From Anoplolepis gracilipes (lineage: Eukaryota; Arthropoda; Insecta; Hymenoptera; Formicidae): a stretch of 64,000 bases of DNA. Shown in pieces: positions 49,161-62,253 of this stretch; position 1 is the stretch's first letter; each line of letters begins with the position of its first letter. The position numbers and the translations under genes are program-made. The stretch spans positions 4,208,001-4,272,000 of the forward strand of contig NC_132972.1 of the NCBI RefSeq assembly GCF_047496725.1. Direction: 5' to 3'. Under the pieces are notes generated by a model. It ran no database searches. It saw only the letters and a program-made list of their open reading frames with translations, and was not told where the DNA came from.

Positions 49161-51519
49161 CGTATTTGTAGTTTATCGAAAAAAAAAATTTAAATCGTTT
49201 TCGCTAATAGTAGGTAATAAAAGGAAGTGGAAAATGGGAGCAAATTGTATGTGCATTTAATAGCGATTCACTGTAAGCTTGTATTTTTAACTTTGCGCTG
49301 GCAATAAAAATGATTATATTGATTATAAAATAATTATATAATTATATAATTAGTCGTAAATATTTTATTAATCTTAAGTTTCAATTTTCTCGAATCATTG
49401 ATGATTCCGCATGCGATTATTTGTGCGCAATATTTTGTCATATCTATCGTTTTCATTAATATTCACACATAGATTCGATTTGATTGTATTTGCACACAAT
49501 CCTGTTTTTATCATATAAATATTACAATATACAGAGTATTTGTCTTATCACATATGTAGCCGTTTTTTTTCTTGCTTTTCTTAAATTTATCAAATTTAAT
49601 ACATATGATAAAGTATCCTTATATTTTAAATCGATGTTAAAATAGTTTCATCATATTTACCTCTTTTATAAGCGTGTAAATAAATCATTACAATCAATGC
49701 AAATTATTTCAAGATTAGAAAAATTTAAAAGTTAATAAAATATAACTGTAATGTATTCTTGAAAGTAGCACTTACATATATCATATTGCAGTGTTATAGT
49801 TTCTGAAAATACTCGTATAATGGGAGTTATTGATAACTTTCTCGACTTTGAGTTAAAAAAAAAAAAAATACTGATGTTGGTGTGCATGAAAGTTTGTAGA
49901 ATCTCAAAAAGACACAATAGCTTCGAAAGTGTGGTGGCTACTTTTTCAAACGATTCTGCATACTGTATCGAGAAAAAAAGTCGCGTTCGCGTTAACCTAA
50001 TCACCGACGTACGTGCAGCCACGAGATCGCAGTTTCGCATTTGCCACAGACCATTGCTTCTACTCTGAATGCAATGCGGATCCGTTTAAAACCACCGGAA
50101 CCTGCAATAACATTTCCATTTGACTTTGGAACCAACAAGAAGAAAAAATCATACTTGGGTAAATTGAATTTTGTGTGACTTTTTCTGCAATCTCTATTTA
50201 GCGATAACTCTGTGCATTTAGCACAATATAAATTTTTATTACACGAAACCATGAGCTAATTTTGTTTTAACTTCGTATAAGATATATAAGAAAAGAAGTG
50301 GTAAAGAAAATGACTGATTAATACATGTCGTAAAAGTTGCAAGCAATTACTTTTCATATACGTTACATTAGTCAAATTAAATTACTAAGAATACATGTGA
50401 TTATTATAAGCAATTTTTTATATTATACTAATGTGCAGGTCTTCAAATTTTTGTATTTTTCTTAAAATCAAATAAGAAAGAAGAAGAGATAAAAGAAAGA
50501 TAATAATAAATAAATATTTATTAAAATGTATTAGCAGATCGTATTTAAATGATAATTAGATAATTACTGATTATGTAATAATTTTTACTTAAATATAACA
50601 CGTTATATTTTTTGCTAATATATTTCAATCTTTTTCTTTACGTAATCATCACTACTGGTCGAATAGGAGAAACGGGAGTATATTTACTGTTACTCTTGAT
50701 TTTTGATTGTGTCATTAAATAAACGCATATAGCGGAGCGGAATATTGATGCATTTTTTTCAGACGTTATTTTTCTGATCTCTCGTGATTTTTCAATTCTC
50801 GCTTGAAATTGTCAGAGTCACAGAGAACGTGTAGGTATGCGTATCATCTTTCCGAGCCGCGTAGCTAATGTGAGAGTGTGTAACAAACAAACGTAACATT
50901 GCCTCGTTATAGCTTACAACGGACAACGCGATGCCGTATTTTTCGTTGCGCTTTTTTCGGTAATGTCAACTGCGCGATAAAATAAAATTTATGTATTTTT
51001 GAAATATTTTTGGAATGTTATCGAAGTATTTTATTAATGGATAAGTATGCAGAGAAAAACGAGAATCGAAGCAAATTGCATTTATGCTATAAAGCATGAG
51101 TGTAGCCAAATCAATTATCTCTGATGTAAAGTAGAGATAAATAAATAATAAAAATATGCAACATATATAAATACAAAGAATGGAGAGAAAAATTGTGAAT
51201 GTAGATTTTATTTGATATTTTATTCATATTTGTAGAAATTTATTAAAATATAAGAAATTTGCAACAGAGGAAAGAGAAGGTGCATTCGATGTTCCAAAGC
51301 AAAAGAGATAAGAAAATTTTTTAATTAGTTATATTTGTGTGAAAATATAAAGTGTAATATCATTATGGATCTTTATACGTATCTATGTATATTTCCGCTT
51401 CTGCATTTGCCTTTTTATCAAATTTCCTGTTTACATTTAATTTAATACTTTATCTATGTTATTGTACGAATATAATTATCATAAAGATCATTTTTCATGC
51501 TTGGCTTGAAATAATAAGG
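49161..51519. other. AT-rich region
   Basis: Mostly AT-rich, with small CG-richer spots near 49980-50100 and 50800-50960. The overlapping frames at 49820-50068 (plus) and 50040-49732 (minus) have no domain. No gene seen. Confidence 0.5.
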
Positions 51520-52189
51520 AAACATTCTTGCGAAGTCATTTGAAATGCAAAACTAAACGCAGAACGTTTGTGCTTCGTATAATTGCTGATCGAAGAATAA
51601 CTTCCGAATTACGGAATGTTAAAGCGGAAATAGTTGCTCAAATTTACTTTATTGCAATTGCGTATGCATGTTTATATGTGCTGAGCAATGGTCATTTTCA
51701 TACGCACAGACTATTATGTAGATGTAGAACATCATTTTTTCAACTTCAAATATATTCATATTTTTATAATCTTTACATTTGAGAGATTGCATTTACGTAA
51801 TATCTAAAAGATATGAAAGAAATGAAAGAAGATTTTTTTTTATCTGTTTATTCTTGCTTTTTAATACGAAGTAGACTTCGTTTTGAATACATTAATTCAC
51901 GTTGCTCGACATTTTTATCAGAAAGCAAATTGATCAAGCATTGCTTAAAGAATTTCCGCGTGAAGAGTGTGATAACATTTCTAGAACATCATGCACGAAG
52001 GTACAACAAGCACATCTTTCTGCAACGCCATATCGAGCGATGTATACAGTTGGTCGTATATAGCGGGCATTCGTAGATATTCAAGTAATAGCGTACGCGC
52101 ACACGCGGTGGAAGCGGAGCACATTCAGCATTATCTGCCGTATAGTAATAAAATACTCTTTACCCCTTTCCAAGTATGTTACTGTATGC

Positions 52190-52220
<31 letters not shown>

Positions 52221-52380
52221 ATATATACGAAGATGCCTGCGCACAATCCAGCGTTACAACTCTCTGCGGGATACGTAGCTCGCCTTGGATATATTCGACA
52301 TAAACACGAACACGTTCGTGCTCACACTACGTTCAGTCCCGCTCTCTCAATATAATTTCGCTACATTTAACGTAGAAATC
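51520..52380. other. Mixed segment
   Basis: Intermediate composition, with three successive plus-strand frames of 84-95 codons (51528-51782, 51813-52076 and 51991-52278) and no recognised domain. The last is extended by a TA repeat. Could be untranslated transcript or chance. Confidence 0.35.
52190..52227. repeat. (TA)n microsatellite
   Basis: About 18 TA units with one TT interruption. Confidence 0.92.
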
Positions 52381-53219
52381 TGTTTTAGCCTGAATATCAT
52401 AAATTACTCGTTGAAAGGTAAAAGGTATTGTAAGAAAATTTACTTTAATTTTATAACTTTTTATCAATTAGAAATCAAGGGCTAATTTTAATTGTTTTGA
52501 TTTGAAGAGATTTTTAGAATTTATGCTTCAAAAATAACTATGTAATAAGAAAGAAAAGAAAGATGTCTATGAATTTTCTCTTAAAATTAAATATTGATTA
52601 TTATTTTAGCCACATATGTGTAAAATAAATCTCGTGTCTCGATAAATTTTAATTTTATAAATTAGTTTGGTAATGTATTAACTTAATCTCTTTTAATGAT
52701 GGTGTATTTTTTGAAAAATAATAAAATTGTAATATTGTGTTAAAACATTAAATTACATATGTGATCCAGCAGGAGCAAAACAAATATTGTTAAACAACAG
52801 AGAATTAGTGTCAAAAATTATTTCGGTCTTGCATTAAAGGAACGTATCATTTGTCCACTTTTAAATCATCCTGAATAACTAACTAATTTATAAAATTTAA
52901 ATGTTGAATATATAGTTTATTCCAGTTTATTCATATTTATTTGCAAAACGATATGCGAATGAGAAATTATGCACTTATTATTAAATTAAACCGAAATAGT
53001 GCACTTATTATTAAATTTCAGTTAAAGTTAAGTTAATTATAATTGAATTAATAAATAACAACATATTTCGTCTATAGCGAATAAATTATACTTCCATCGA
53101 GAATATACGATTAGCTCGAGGTAATTAATTTTAGCCGCTAATTAATTTACTTATTGATTCTCAGAAAAGTTTCAACTTTAAGAAAAAACCTGGGTCGTTT
53201 CTTTTATATATAGATAAGA
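52381..53219. other. AT-rich non-coding DNA
   Basis: AT-rich, with an 18-bp direct repeat at 52970-53017. No gene seen. Confidence 0.5.
52970..53017. repeat. 18-bp direct repeat
   Basis: TGCACTTATTATTAAATT occurs at 52970-52987 and 53000-53017, a 30-bp period. Confidence 0.8.
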
Positions 53220-53760
53220 TATCGCTGTCTTTGTCGGACACCCTGTATACGTCATTTTGGTTCGCCAACGTTTTGACACGCCGACGATTAGTATTCCATC
53301 TTAGCTAAAAGATGGTTCCTGGGAGATGCGGCCGCCTCGTAAACCCGAAGTACCACATCTCTCTCTCTCTCTCTCTGTCTCTCTTTCTCTCTCTGGCGAA
53401 TATATGCGTGCTGGTCGATAATTATTGGCAGGTCAGCGAAGCCAAAGTCTGTCTGCGAAAGTTCGTTATACGGTGTGTTTCCTCCCCGTAGGCACTTCCC
53501 TGGTGCACAGAGACGCGCGCGTACTCACCGTTAGGCAAGGGCGGACGAGGCTTCGTGTGCCGACGTTAATTATTATTGGCAGTTTCACGAAACGAACTCG
53601 CTTCTCGCCCTATCGAGCGTGCACACGCGACGCGACGCGACACGACGGACTCTATATGACGCTTAATTGCATTCGGTCTTGCGGGCTTTGACTAACGAAC
53701 GATGCGTCCCGAGACGATAATCAAGGTACATGATCTTGTCTGAAGACACGATCTTTTCTA
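53220..53760. other. CG-rich patch
   Basis: Begins with 'ggacaccctgta' (53236-53247), then a TC tract (53359-53396) and a CG-rich block with an 88-codon plus frame (53425-53691) lacking a domain. Function unknown. Confidence 0.35.
53359..53396. repeat. (TC)n microsatellite
   Basis: TC units with two short interruptions. Confidence 0.88.
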
Positions 53761-54559
53761 CTCTGAGCGTTATTTTTTTCCCCTTTCAAATTGCATGCTC
53801 TGAATTTCTCTAAGGGTCGATTATAGAAAGATTAATTGAATTTAAACTGTTGGGCGGGGTAGTAGTATGAGCCGACAATAGAAAGACAAAGGCAATATGC
53901 CTAATTATTTTGGCACGCATATGATATTATTGTGAAATAGTCCTTGAGCTACATTGATTTTCTTTTTATGTGATACCATTTGTTGTAAGAGAAACAGAAA
54001 GACAATTTTAAGCAGTTATTTTAATCTTGATCTGTGTAGTGTTGTAGCGAAATACTATATTTTTTTAGTCCTATTAAAAGAATGTAATTAATACATTTAA
54101 ATAATAAAGTTACGTATAATATAATTAATTAATAATATCTCTCTCTATATAATATATTCTCGGACATTAATAGTAATCAACAATGCAAAGTAGTATTAAC
54201 AACCCATTTTATTTTTGAGACTCTATAAATTGTAAAATTCCCAATATTTATCTTTTTCGTTAATTTCAACATTTACTTGAACATTTCAATATCTTGAAAT
54301 TAAAAGAACCTTTTAAAACGAGTTATAATATTATGTAATTCAAATAATAAGATAAACATTCTATACATTTTCATATAAAATACGCGTAATTTTTCTAATT
54401 TCCATGAAATAATATTAGTTATTTTATTTACAAATTATTGACATAACTCTCAAAGATAGTTCCTTTGATCTCAAACGAATGTAAAAGTCTCAGTACTTAA
54501 AGATTGCCAACAGACCATGGAAACAAATATTGTACTTAAAACATTCCGATTGCTGTTCT
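53761..54559. other. AT-rich non-coding DNA
   Basis: Nothing recognisable. Confidence 0.5.
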
Positions 54560-55560
54560 TCAAATTCTCGATAATTGAGAACGCTGTGAAAAAGTCGATA
54601 AAAACAATTAGCGCGATCATTTGTTACGCAAGTTCTAGTCACGGAGTGTATTTTTAGACAATTTTTTCCATCCATGCGCGACGTTAAAGTCAAGCATCGC
54701 AAGAGAGAGATCATAAGATTCTCGATAAAACCTGCGAACGATGGTGAACCCCGTCGAGAATGTTTAACGATGCGGTTAGCATAAAAAATAAGTCACTGCG
54801 CGAACGATTTTGCTTTTTGACGCGCACATTTTATCAGCTTCAGCCAGAAAAGTCGTGGCGTATATAGATTGTTGCAGCGACGTCGAACTTTTTTTTTAAC
54901 ATCCGCTCTCGTCGAACGCTTCAATAGATCTGAAGTCGATTTTTTTCGACAATTTGACTGCTATTGTTTTTATTCAACATTTTTTTATTTTTCGAATATT
55001 TCTGTAATCGTGATTTAGTTTCAAAACTTAATTCTTTTCCTATTTTTTTTTTTGCTCCTAAACTTTAATTTCTAGAAACACCTATACTTTGAATTATTCA
55101 AAAGCCATAAATGCCACGAAATCTTTATTGAGGGAAGGTAAATTGGAACACCCCGTACAGTCGTGGGGGTCTCTGAACATTAAATTATACACGCTCGGCG
55201 GCGAACGCCCGACCTCTCTTCGCCCTGTTGGTCGTCGTTTATCCCACGTACTTCTGTCGTATATTATGTCTACTGGGCGTATTAACCGAGCGCTACCGTA
55301 CACCTGTTTACTTTCAGCACGCGGTATTATTTCTATTAACGAGAGCACATCCACGCGCGAGTATTATCTCATTCGCGGACCGACGCGCTCTAGGGAATTA
55401 TGACCGAGATGAAAATGGGAAAATCGTGAGCCGAAACCGTGCGGTCAAAAAACTTCCACCAGAGTATTCGACTCACTTATCTATGCACACCCTCGAGATT
55501 GATTCCCGTTCGGAGGGACCATACTTTTCTCCGCGCAGCTTACTGTCAGATACATATTTT
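54560..55560. other. CG-rich patches
   Basis: CG-rich at about 54600-54960 and 55130-55540. Frames of 104 codons (55089-55403 plus), 145 codons (55228-55665 plus) and 86 codons (55354-55094 minus) overlap one another. The 145-codon frame is extended by Arg-Glu codons from the following GA repeat. None shows a domain. Confidence 0.35.
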
Positions 55561-55609
55561 ATAATAACATCTAAATCTCTCTCTCTCGTAAGATGCTTTA
55601 AATTCACGA

Positions 55610-55611
<2 letters not shown>

Positions 55612-55654
<43 letters not shown>
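55612..55654. repeat. (GA)n microsatellite
   Basis: About 21 uninterrupted GA units; the longest GA tract in the window. Confidence 0.95.
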
Positions 55655-55657
<3 letters not shown>

Positions 55658-55954
55658 TAAAATAAATAAGGAAGAATTTTAAATATACGTATTACAAGAT
55701 GAAAAAATTCTTTGCGTATTTATATGCCTTTAGATTTGCAAGTTATTATGCGAATAAATTTGATACAAGTTAACGTATGAGTCAGAGAAAAATAAATAGC
55801 AATTATAAAAGCTTTTCTTAGTTTGTTTTTTTAGTTTATTTTTTTGGACAATATTCATAGAATATTATAAACAAATCTAATTTGCAACTAGTAAAGTTTA
55901 ATAAACTTCTATAGAAAATAAAAATGATAAAATACTATATAAATTAAAAAGTTA

Positions 55955-55980
55955 CTCTCTCTCTCTCTCTCTTTCTCTCT
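55955..55980. repeat. (CT)n microsatellite
   Basis: About 12 CT units with one CTTT interruption. Confidence 0.88.
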
Positions 55981-56129
55981 CCTTTAAACCGTACATATTA
56001 TTCGGATATAAAAAAATATTCTAATATTTACGATCAAATGTATTTACAAATCACTACAAAGGATCATGCAGTTAGAAGTAGATAAGCAAGGACTATTAAA
56101 AGATTAAAAAATTTATTCTTAGAGACGTT

Positions 56130-56640
56130 GCTTTATTTCTCGCGTATTGGAAGACATTTCCGCAAAGTATTTACTATTGCGGTCAGGCGGATGCACGGGT
56201 TAAAAGAGAAAAGGGAATTCTCAACGGTAAGAACGGAAAGTTTTTCGGGCACAACGACGTGCTCCGGAAACTCACATCCTCTCCATCGCACGCCCGTGTC
56301 CTTCGGGATACGCTACCATCGGTTCGGGATAAACTCGCGGGCATCGAGTTTACTTTGGCGACCGTCAATTCTTCAGACGCTCAGTTTCTAGGACACGAAG
56401 GAGTAGATCTCCCCATTACCGTTTTCAGGGCAAACAAACGAAAAGCCGCCTGGTTCGTTACGAGATATCGTCTCTCATCCGTTCGACGATGTCGACGGTT
56501 CGACGATAGCGATGTTCTGCGAGATTAACCGGACGAGAAATCGATCGATCGGGTACATGAGAGATGTTTCTTTCTTCGGGCTCTTATCGGCAGAGAACGT
56601 AGATACACGTCGAAGATACGTTTGTATATCGCTGAATTTT
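56130..56640. other. CG-rich patch
   Basis: Frames of 87 codons (56128-56391) and 89 codons (56259-56528) on the plus strand and 61 codons on the minus overlap, without a domain. Function unknown. Confidence 0.35.
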
Positions 56641-57129
56641 GTGATAAATTGTTTGAAATAAAATTATTCAAATTATTTGCAATTCGATCGCTTAACTCTG
56701 ATTACGGTACGTTTAACGATTTATGGGCCAAATTTATAACGTAACTGTAGTAGCAAAAGGGAACAGACAAATTGTGGGAATTAAGTTTTCAGTTAGCATC
56801 AGAGTCATGAAAGAAGAAAATTTAACTTTGCGACTTGCGCCATAAAAGTTGAAGAGATGCCAGCTTATGACGTGGAGTGAAATACGCTAATAGTCACTAA
56901 AGTTATACTTTTCATAATTTCTTTTAGTTTAACTCTTAAGCGATCTAATGAGGGAAATGAGAGGAATATGATTAATAAAACGCGATTCGATTTCTATCAA
57001 ATCGTTATTTTTAAAGAGAGTAGAAGATTTCAGAAGATATTAAAGTTGCTTCAAACATTTTGAACGTTGAGTCGAAAACTGGATCCGTATATATGTCGTT
57101 TTATGGACATCTGAGTTATATGGGAAAAA
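56641..57129. other. AT-leaning non-coding DNA
   Basis: No gene seen. It holds CCATAAAA at 56840-56847 and TTTTATGG at 57099-57106. Confidence 0.5.
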
Positions 57130-57720
57130 AAAGAAAAAACCGTCATTCAATAGAGAGACAAGCAGCGTCGAGGACATTTCGATAATAATCCCTCGATCGA
57201 GTGGCAGTAATGACATTCGAGCAACCCGACATTCGCTCGAGTTAAGATTGTCAACCGCGCGGTGGCGGATATTCCGCCGCGCCTCACCCAGTCTTAATCT
57301 ACTTAAGCCGCTTAATTCACGGGGCGCAGCTACATAAAATATTTACACTGTACAAGTGCGCACACGGCCGCAGGGCTGTTACGCGTGTACGTAAACGCGT
57401 CGTGCCGCCACCGCCGCCGCCGCGCAAGGGCGGGAGAGGGGAAGGGGAGCGTCGAGACGAGGGAAGCCTTAGTCAAGAGTTGGTAACTCCGTCGGAGCGA
57501 TATAACGAACACATGTTGCAACGAGAGTCTACATAATCCGCAACAAGCTGTAGAAGCGCGCGCACTAACGCGAATTGTGCGCGGCTGTGTGTTGGGGATG
57601 CATGCGGCCGCGCATAAGGGAGTCCTCGTGCACGTGCCCCCCTCCCTCAGCTCCTTCCTCCCTCATTTCCACGTCGCGTCCTTCCCGTTCGATCGAACAC
57701 GAAACTAGCTCGTCCATAAT
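57130..57720. other. CG-rich island
   Basis: Strongly CG-rich, with a short CCG run (57407-57422), several GC-box-like and Not I-like words, and C-rich runs at 57637-57665. Only short frames are present. Candidate promoter island. Confidence 0.4.
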
Positions 57721-58180
57721 TTTAGCCTCGCTTATCATGTAATCTTTTGCATTTGCATTTGTTGAGCAACTACTTTAATATTTTTAATTCGGTTTCATTG
57801 CTTTAATGTGCATTGTTTTTAAAAGAGGTATCACTCTTGTTCAAATTTCTTTCTCTCATTTAATGTTTCCAAAATTGTTAAACATGTAAAACAAATTATA
57901 TATTAAATGCTTATATCATAATAAAATAAATATAATATTGTAAGTCGATAGACATGGTTCCAAGTTGTTGGAATATATTTGTCGAATAGATCATTTACAT
58001 AGAATTAAAAATTTTCAAAATCGATTAATGATTTTCGTGGTTGTTCTTGTTACATGTACGAATTTTTATAATTTTAATTAAATGAATTTTATGAAAAAAG
58101 GAAACTGCTTGATCTATTCTATTTGGACAAAAAAACCTTTGCATAGAGATACGAGTAAATCTCATTTTTGCACATAATAA
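57721..58180. other. AT-rich non-coding DNA
   Basis: Nothing recognisable. Confidence 0.5.
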
Positions 58181-58450
58181 AACTGAAGTTAAACAGAATG
58201 TTGAAACATTCCGCGTCCCGCGGAATCAACGTTGTTATCGCGGCATACCGTGAAAGATATTGCGCGAGGAACAGAAGCGCATTTCCATTTGTGCATGTGA
58301 GAATGGAAAGTGCACACGCACGAACGAAGGTGATCGCACGTGACACGCAGCCTAATGCCAGTTATGCGCCACACACGAGTCAGTTGAAACGCGCACGTGG
58401 AAACATCTGCCCCAAGAATTGAGTTCGGATGGGGTCTAATAGCTGGAACT
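58181..58450. other. CG-rich patch
   Basis: Frames at 58168-58422 plus and 58374-58189 minus lie over the same bases; neither shows a domain. Confidence 0.35.
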
Positions 58451-58949
58451 TGTTAAAAAAATTGTTTGTGCTTCGTGATTCTGCTATTAAACACGTGGCC
58501 TCTTCATAATTCTTTTTTTTGTCTTTCGATTATTAATAAAACCCCAATAAATATATATAAGTAAATATATGTCCCAAAGTGTTTACTCAAAAATGCATGG
58601 AAATATTATAATTAGGTATATTTTATTGAACGCATATTTAGAATTAGAGCAAATGTTTTTTTTATAATTTTCAATAATGATATTTAAATTGTTTTGTTTA
58701 AATGATATATTTTTCAAAATTTTTATTTCTATGTAATTTATTATATTTTATCTCCGTAATTTATGAAATGCATAGCCGATAAAGAGGCATCAATTTTTCG
58801 AAGCTTAAATGAGTAGTCGTGTATGTACAAGATTACAAGATTAATCTCCACTCGAGTCCAGCTAGTAAATCAATTAAAAATGATTTTGTGTCGATGGTCC
58901 TCTTTATAGACAATGCAAATATGATATCAATTTATTTACTGAAGTGCTG
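58451..58949. other. AT-rich non-coding DNA
   Basis: Nothing recognisable. Confidence 0.5.
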
Positions 58950-59870
58950 CTTCACTCAATTTTCTGTCGCGGGCATTACTGTCGTGTCGCTTCCGCGAAA
59001 ATATATTTTTGACGCATGGTTTTTCACGCCGGTACGATCCGTAAGCGGATGATCAGGCTTTTATGGAATATCGGCCGCCAGTAGCGTGCTTTGTGACGAC
59101 CCATCGATAGGCGTGACTTTTCAATGCAACGATGCATTGATTTTTCCTGGTTACATAGCACCGAATTGAAACACCGTGGTTCCAGACACACAATCGCTCT
59201 AGTAATATCGGCTGCACTGAAATTCACGAAGCTACTACTCGTCTATCGATGTTATCGATAGACTAAGATACGACAGATTTTCGATTTTCAACGAATGTCG
59301 CGATATTGCAAAATAATTCACGCAATCACTCTCCGTTTGTTAACTATTCTATATAGTTCAAAATTGTTAAATTAAAATACGTGAGTTTTTTGCAGATACG
59401 CAATCACATATTGAAACTGTGCAAAATCTTGTATTCTTGGATTTTCTGTGAATTTATAGTTTTACAAATTTTTTATGTGTTTTTGAGCTTTAAAATTATA
59501 CCGTATAATCTTGCAAGTCTCAATTGCATCTATGTTTGGATATATTTTGTAATATAAATTATATAGTGAAACATTATTAACTCGACATGAAAAATGAGAA
59601 ACTGTCTGGCTGTATCATTCAAAAAGCTGTGAAGAATATACAGTGCCACTTCTCTTGGTCGAAATATGTAGGTCGGATTCGGTGTTCCGGAAGCAATGAA
59701 TGCACTTCTATGAAACTGTCCGGAGGGTTTGGTATGTCGGTACATTTCTTCAGGGGAGGATCGCGCTTTACATGTACATACCGTGACCGGTTACGCGGGA
59801 CACGACCGATGACATAGAGCGGTCGCAGCAGTCACTCTATCGCGCATGCATGAGACACGATATGAATTGC
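58950..59870. other. Mixed segment with two CG-richer patches
   Basis: Patches at 58950-59280 and 59580-59870 hold overlapping short frames on both strands and no domain. The DRE-like palindrome at 59241 sits at the edge of the first. Confidence 0.4.
59241..59263. promoter_or_regulatory. DRE-like palindrome (TATCGATA)
   Basis: GTCTATCGAT and ATCGATAGAC are perfect inverted arms around GTT. The right arm contains TATCGATA, the core bound in flies by DREF and overlapping BEAF-type CGATA sites, which mark housekeeping promoters and domain boundaries. Function here is inferred from the motif alone. Confidence 0.35.
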
Positions 59871-59916
59871 AAATGTCTAAATGCCATTGGTGGGGTTTAT
59901 ATGTAATATCAGTGCG

Positions 59917-59948
59917 CTCTCTCTCTCTTTCTCTCTCTCTCTCTCTTT
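59917..59948. repeat. (CT)n microsatellite
   Basis: CT units with one CTTT interruption. Confidence 0.88.
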
Positions 59949-60830
59949 CGTCAAATAGCTTGTTGAACCAGCCGCGAAGACTTCCTTATTTCTCGAAAAT
60001 TCCATACTTTATCGTGCAGGTTATTTCCGTTGTCAACATCAACACGTTCATAACTTTATGTTAAAATAAAGAAAAGTAATTTTTTGACCGATACAATTTT
60101 ATAAAGCTTTTTTAGCATATACACTATATTTATCTATTGCAAAAAATAATAGAAATTGTAAATAGATGTGACAATAGAATATTTCTATAATTGTAATTTG
60201 AATTAAAATAAGATCTGATTACAGAACTTCACTATATCAATATATAATGATTAATGTCGACTGTATATATATTATATAACTATATGATATTGATTTTTCA
60301 CTTTTTATATTTGGTAGACGTATTTATAGTATACTTTTTACAAATTAATTTAATTAACAGTTTGCGATTCAAATTAGAGAAGATTACTTTAGATTTAGAA
60401 TCAATGCTTCGTAAGATGACTTATGGAAGTTTCCATTTTATCGTTAGTGGCTCAATTTACGTGGACTATATTAGATATTTCGTGGAAGATAGTCCACATA
60501 CGGTTACTCTGACTGTGGATGAGCAAACTAAGCCGACAAGTCTCTTCCGCTTACAGTTTGTCGACTTGTGGTTTCTGACTGTTTGATCCGCTCAAAGAGC
60601 TCGAGCACTCGAAAAATTTAGGTCAAGGGACTTAAACTCAGATTATTTTTGAATCAATGTAGCATTATTAAAGAAGTTTATATCACTCGTTTGTTTTAGA
60701 TAATCGTATGATGTTACAATGCAAATTATAAGAGAAAGCAAAATATCTTCAAATTACGAATATGCTTTTATTCGATTCGCTTTGAGTTCAATTTGCAAAT
60801 TATAATAAGACTTGATATTCTAGGGGAGAA

Positions 60831-60858
60831 CATAATTCTACATAATTCTACATAATTC
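60831..60858. repeat. 10-bp tandem repeat
   Basis: CATAATTCTA repeated nearly three times. Confidence 0.85.
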
Positions 60859-60899
60859 CTTGATATCAGCGCACATATCGATTCTCGATGAATAGTGTT

Positions 60900-61559
60900 C
60901 GAAATATGTCTTCTCGAAGCGATCGTTTCCATTCGCTTTTCCATCATCGATATCTTATAATCAACTAGTGTGTCTGCAACACGTTCGAAGATCACGTCGT
61001 AGATCGTACAAAAGATTTATAATCCGAGCAATTCGCGCGAGAAATGTCGCAGATCGACGAGAAATTAAGCCCGCTTGCACGGTAAACTGCTGTTCCCCGA
61101 GAAACGAATTTCTCGTGCAATTTATTCGAGCATGTCGAAATCGACTCTCTCGCTCGTTGTCCTCGGAGCCACAATGAAGTCCGAATTTTCCAGCGAGATT
61201 TCAGCGCGATGTTTTTATGTGCCATTTCTGCATGAACATTCCCTCGGCAAGTACTATTACAAATACATGCTTGAGAAAATAAACGTCGGCAAAATTTTTC
61301 GTAAATATTCTTCAACGGTACACATGAGATAAACTAAAAAATTCTAATAATTCAATGTAGTTTAATTTATTAAAGAAAAAGGTATATTAAAGCATTAAAT
61401 GCGTATGTATTATTTCCATTTTTTCTCACACTTGTATATTAATATAAAAATGAATTATGATTTTATTTATATAGCCGTTTATATACGAAATTTCATCATT
61501 TAAAGTTTCTTTCAGTGATAGATTTTTAAATAAAAAATTCTCTTAGCTCTTCGTGTTAA
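60900..61559. other. Mixed segment
   Basis: 60900-61330 is CG-richer. Frames of 107 codons (61315-60992 minus), 69 codons (60968-61177 plus) and 85 codons (61075-61332 plus) overlap and show no domain. 61331-61559 is AT-rich. Confidence 0.4.
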
Positions 61560-62231
61560 AGTATTATAGCGTGATGTTATACATCCCCTTGAACGAATCT
61601 CTTTCGGTGCTCGCGAGTAGAAACCGGAGCTGCCGCGATGTTTCGGTGGCCCGTTTCGTTTCCTTCCTGCATCTCCTAGTTTTATTCCCCGTGCCCATTT
61701 CGGGGCACCACATTCCCGTGGAGTTTTACTAGCCGCCGCTTGAAAAACCTCGGCCAACTGCGAGCTCCGCCGTGAGAGCCCGGGTTGCGTTACCGGGCTC
61801 TTTCCGCGAGAGTGTCAAAACCCAGGATTTATGACGACTACCTAAATGTCCGACCGAGAAGAAACCCACTTGGACGTGTATCACGTCGACGTATTCGCGG
61901 CGCGATTCTTTCACGGTTTGCGCGAAATTTTTATACAGCCTCTCTCTCTCTCTCCCTCCGGCAGGGAGATCGCGCGGATGCGTGAATCTCCACTGACACG
62001 CGTAGAATTACGTCGCCATTGTTCGCGCGACAGTACGATTTCCCGTTTCCTCGCGACAGTGTATCAAGTGTGTCGTCATTACGTCGCGTCCGAAATGGAA
62101 AACATTTCCCAGCGCGGCGACATTGCAGAGAGAGTTTTGAATATTACGCGCGCAGAGTTCTCTCCGATGCCTGCAAGCTATAAATACGCCAAGCTGTCGT
62201 TGCAAAAGTATGCGAGCAGGGGATTGTTGGG
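61560..62231. other. CG-rich island
   Basis: CG-rich, with minus frames (61757-61512 and 61914-61729) and the plus frame at 61846-62253 competing over it. TATAAATA lies at 62179-62186. Candidate regulatory island. Confidence 0.4.
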
Positions 62232-62253
62232 TTATTCATTATTTCCTCAGTGA
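61846..62253 (+). CDS. Possible 135-codon ORF (hypothetical)
   Basis: The frame begins MSDREETHLDVYHVDVFAAR and ends GYSLFPQ. Its amino-acid mix is ordinary and not repeat-driven apart from a short Leu-Ser stretch from a CT run (61940-61955). No signal peptide, membrane segment or known domain is visible. Its stop codon lies just inside the first copy of the 62232-62757 tandem duplication. A minus frame (62205-62008) overlaps. Because the whole island is stop-poor, chance remains the likelier explanation. Confidence 0.15.
   Translation: MSDREETHLDVYHVDVFAARFFHGLREIFIQPLSLSPSGREIARMRESPLTRVELRRHCSRDSTISRFLATVYQVCRHYVASEMENISQRGDIAERVLNITRAEFSPMPASYKYAKLSLQKYASRGLLGYSLFPQ

Larger units (their letters stand above)
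55561..56129. other. AT-rich DNA with GA and CT repeats
   Basis: Apart from two microsatellites the segment is AT-rich with no gene seen. The GA tract (55612-55654) and the CT tract (55955-55980) are opposite in sense and could pair. Confidence 0.55.
59871..60899. other. AT-rich region with small hairpins
   Basis: Contains a CT tract (59917-59948), a 9-bp stem GTGGACTAT/ATAGTCCAC (60461-60469 and 60489-60497), a RUNX-type TGTGGTTT at 60566-60573, and a 10-bp tandem repeat (60831-60858). A 110-codon plus frame (60254-60586) crosses these and has no domain. Confidence 0.45.
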
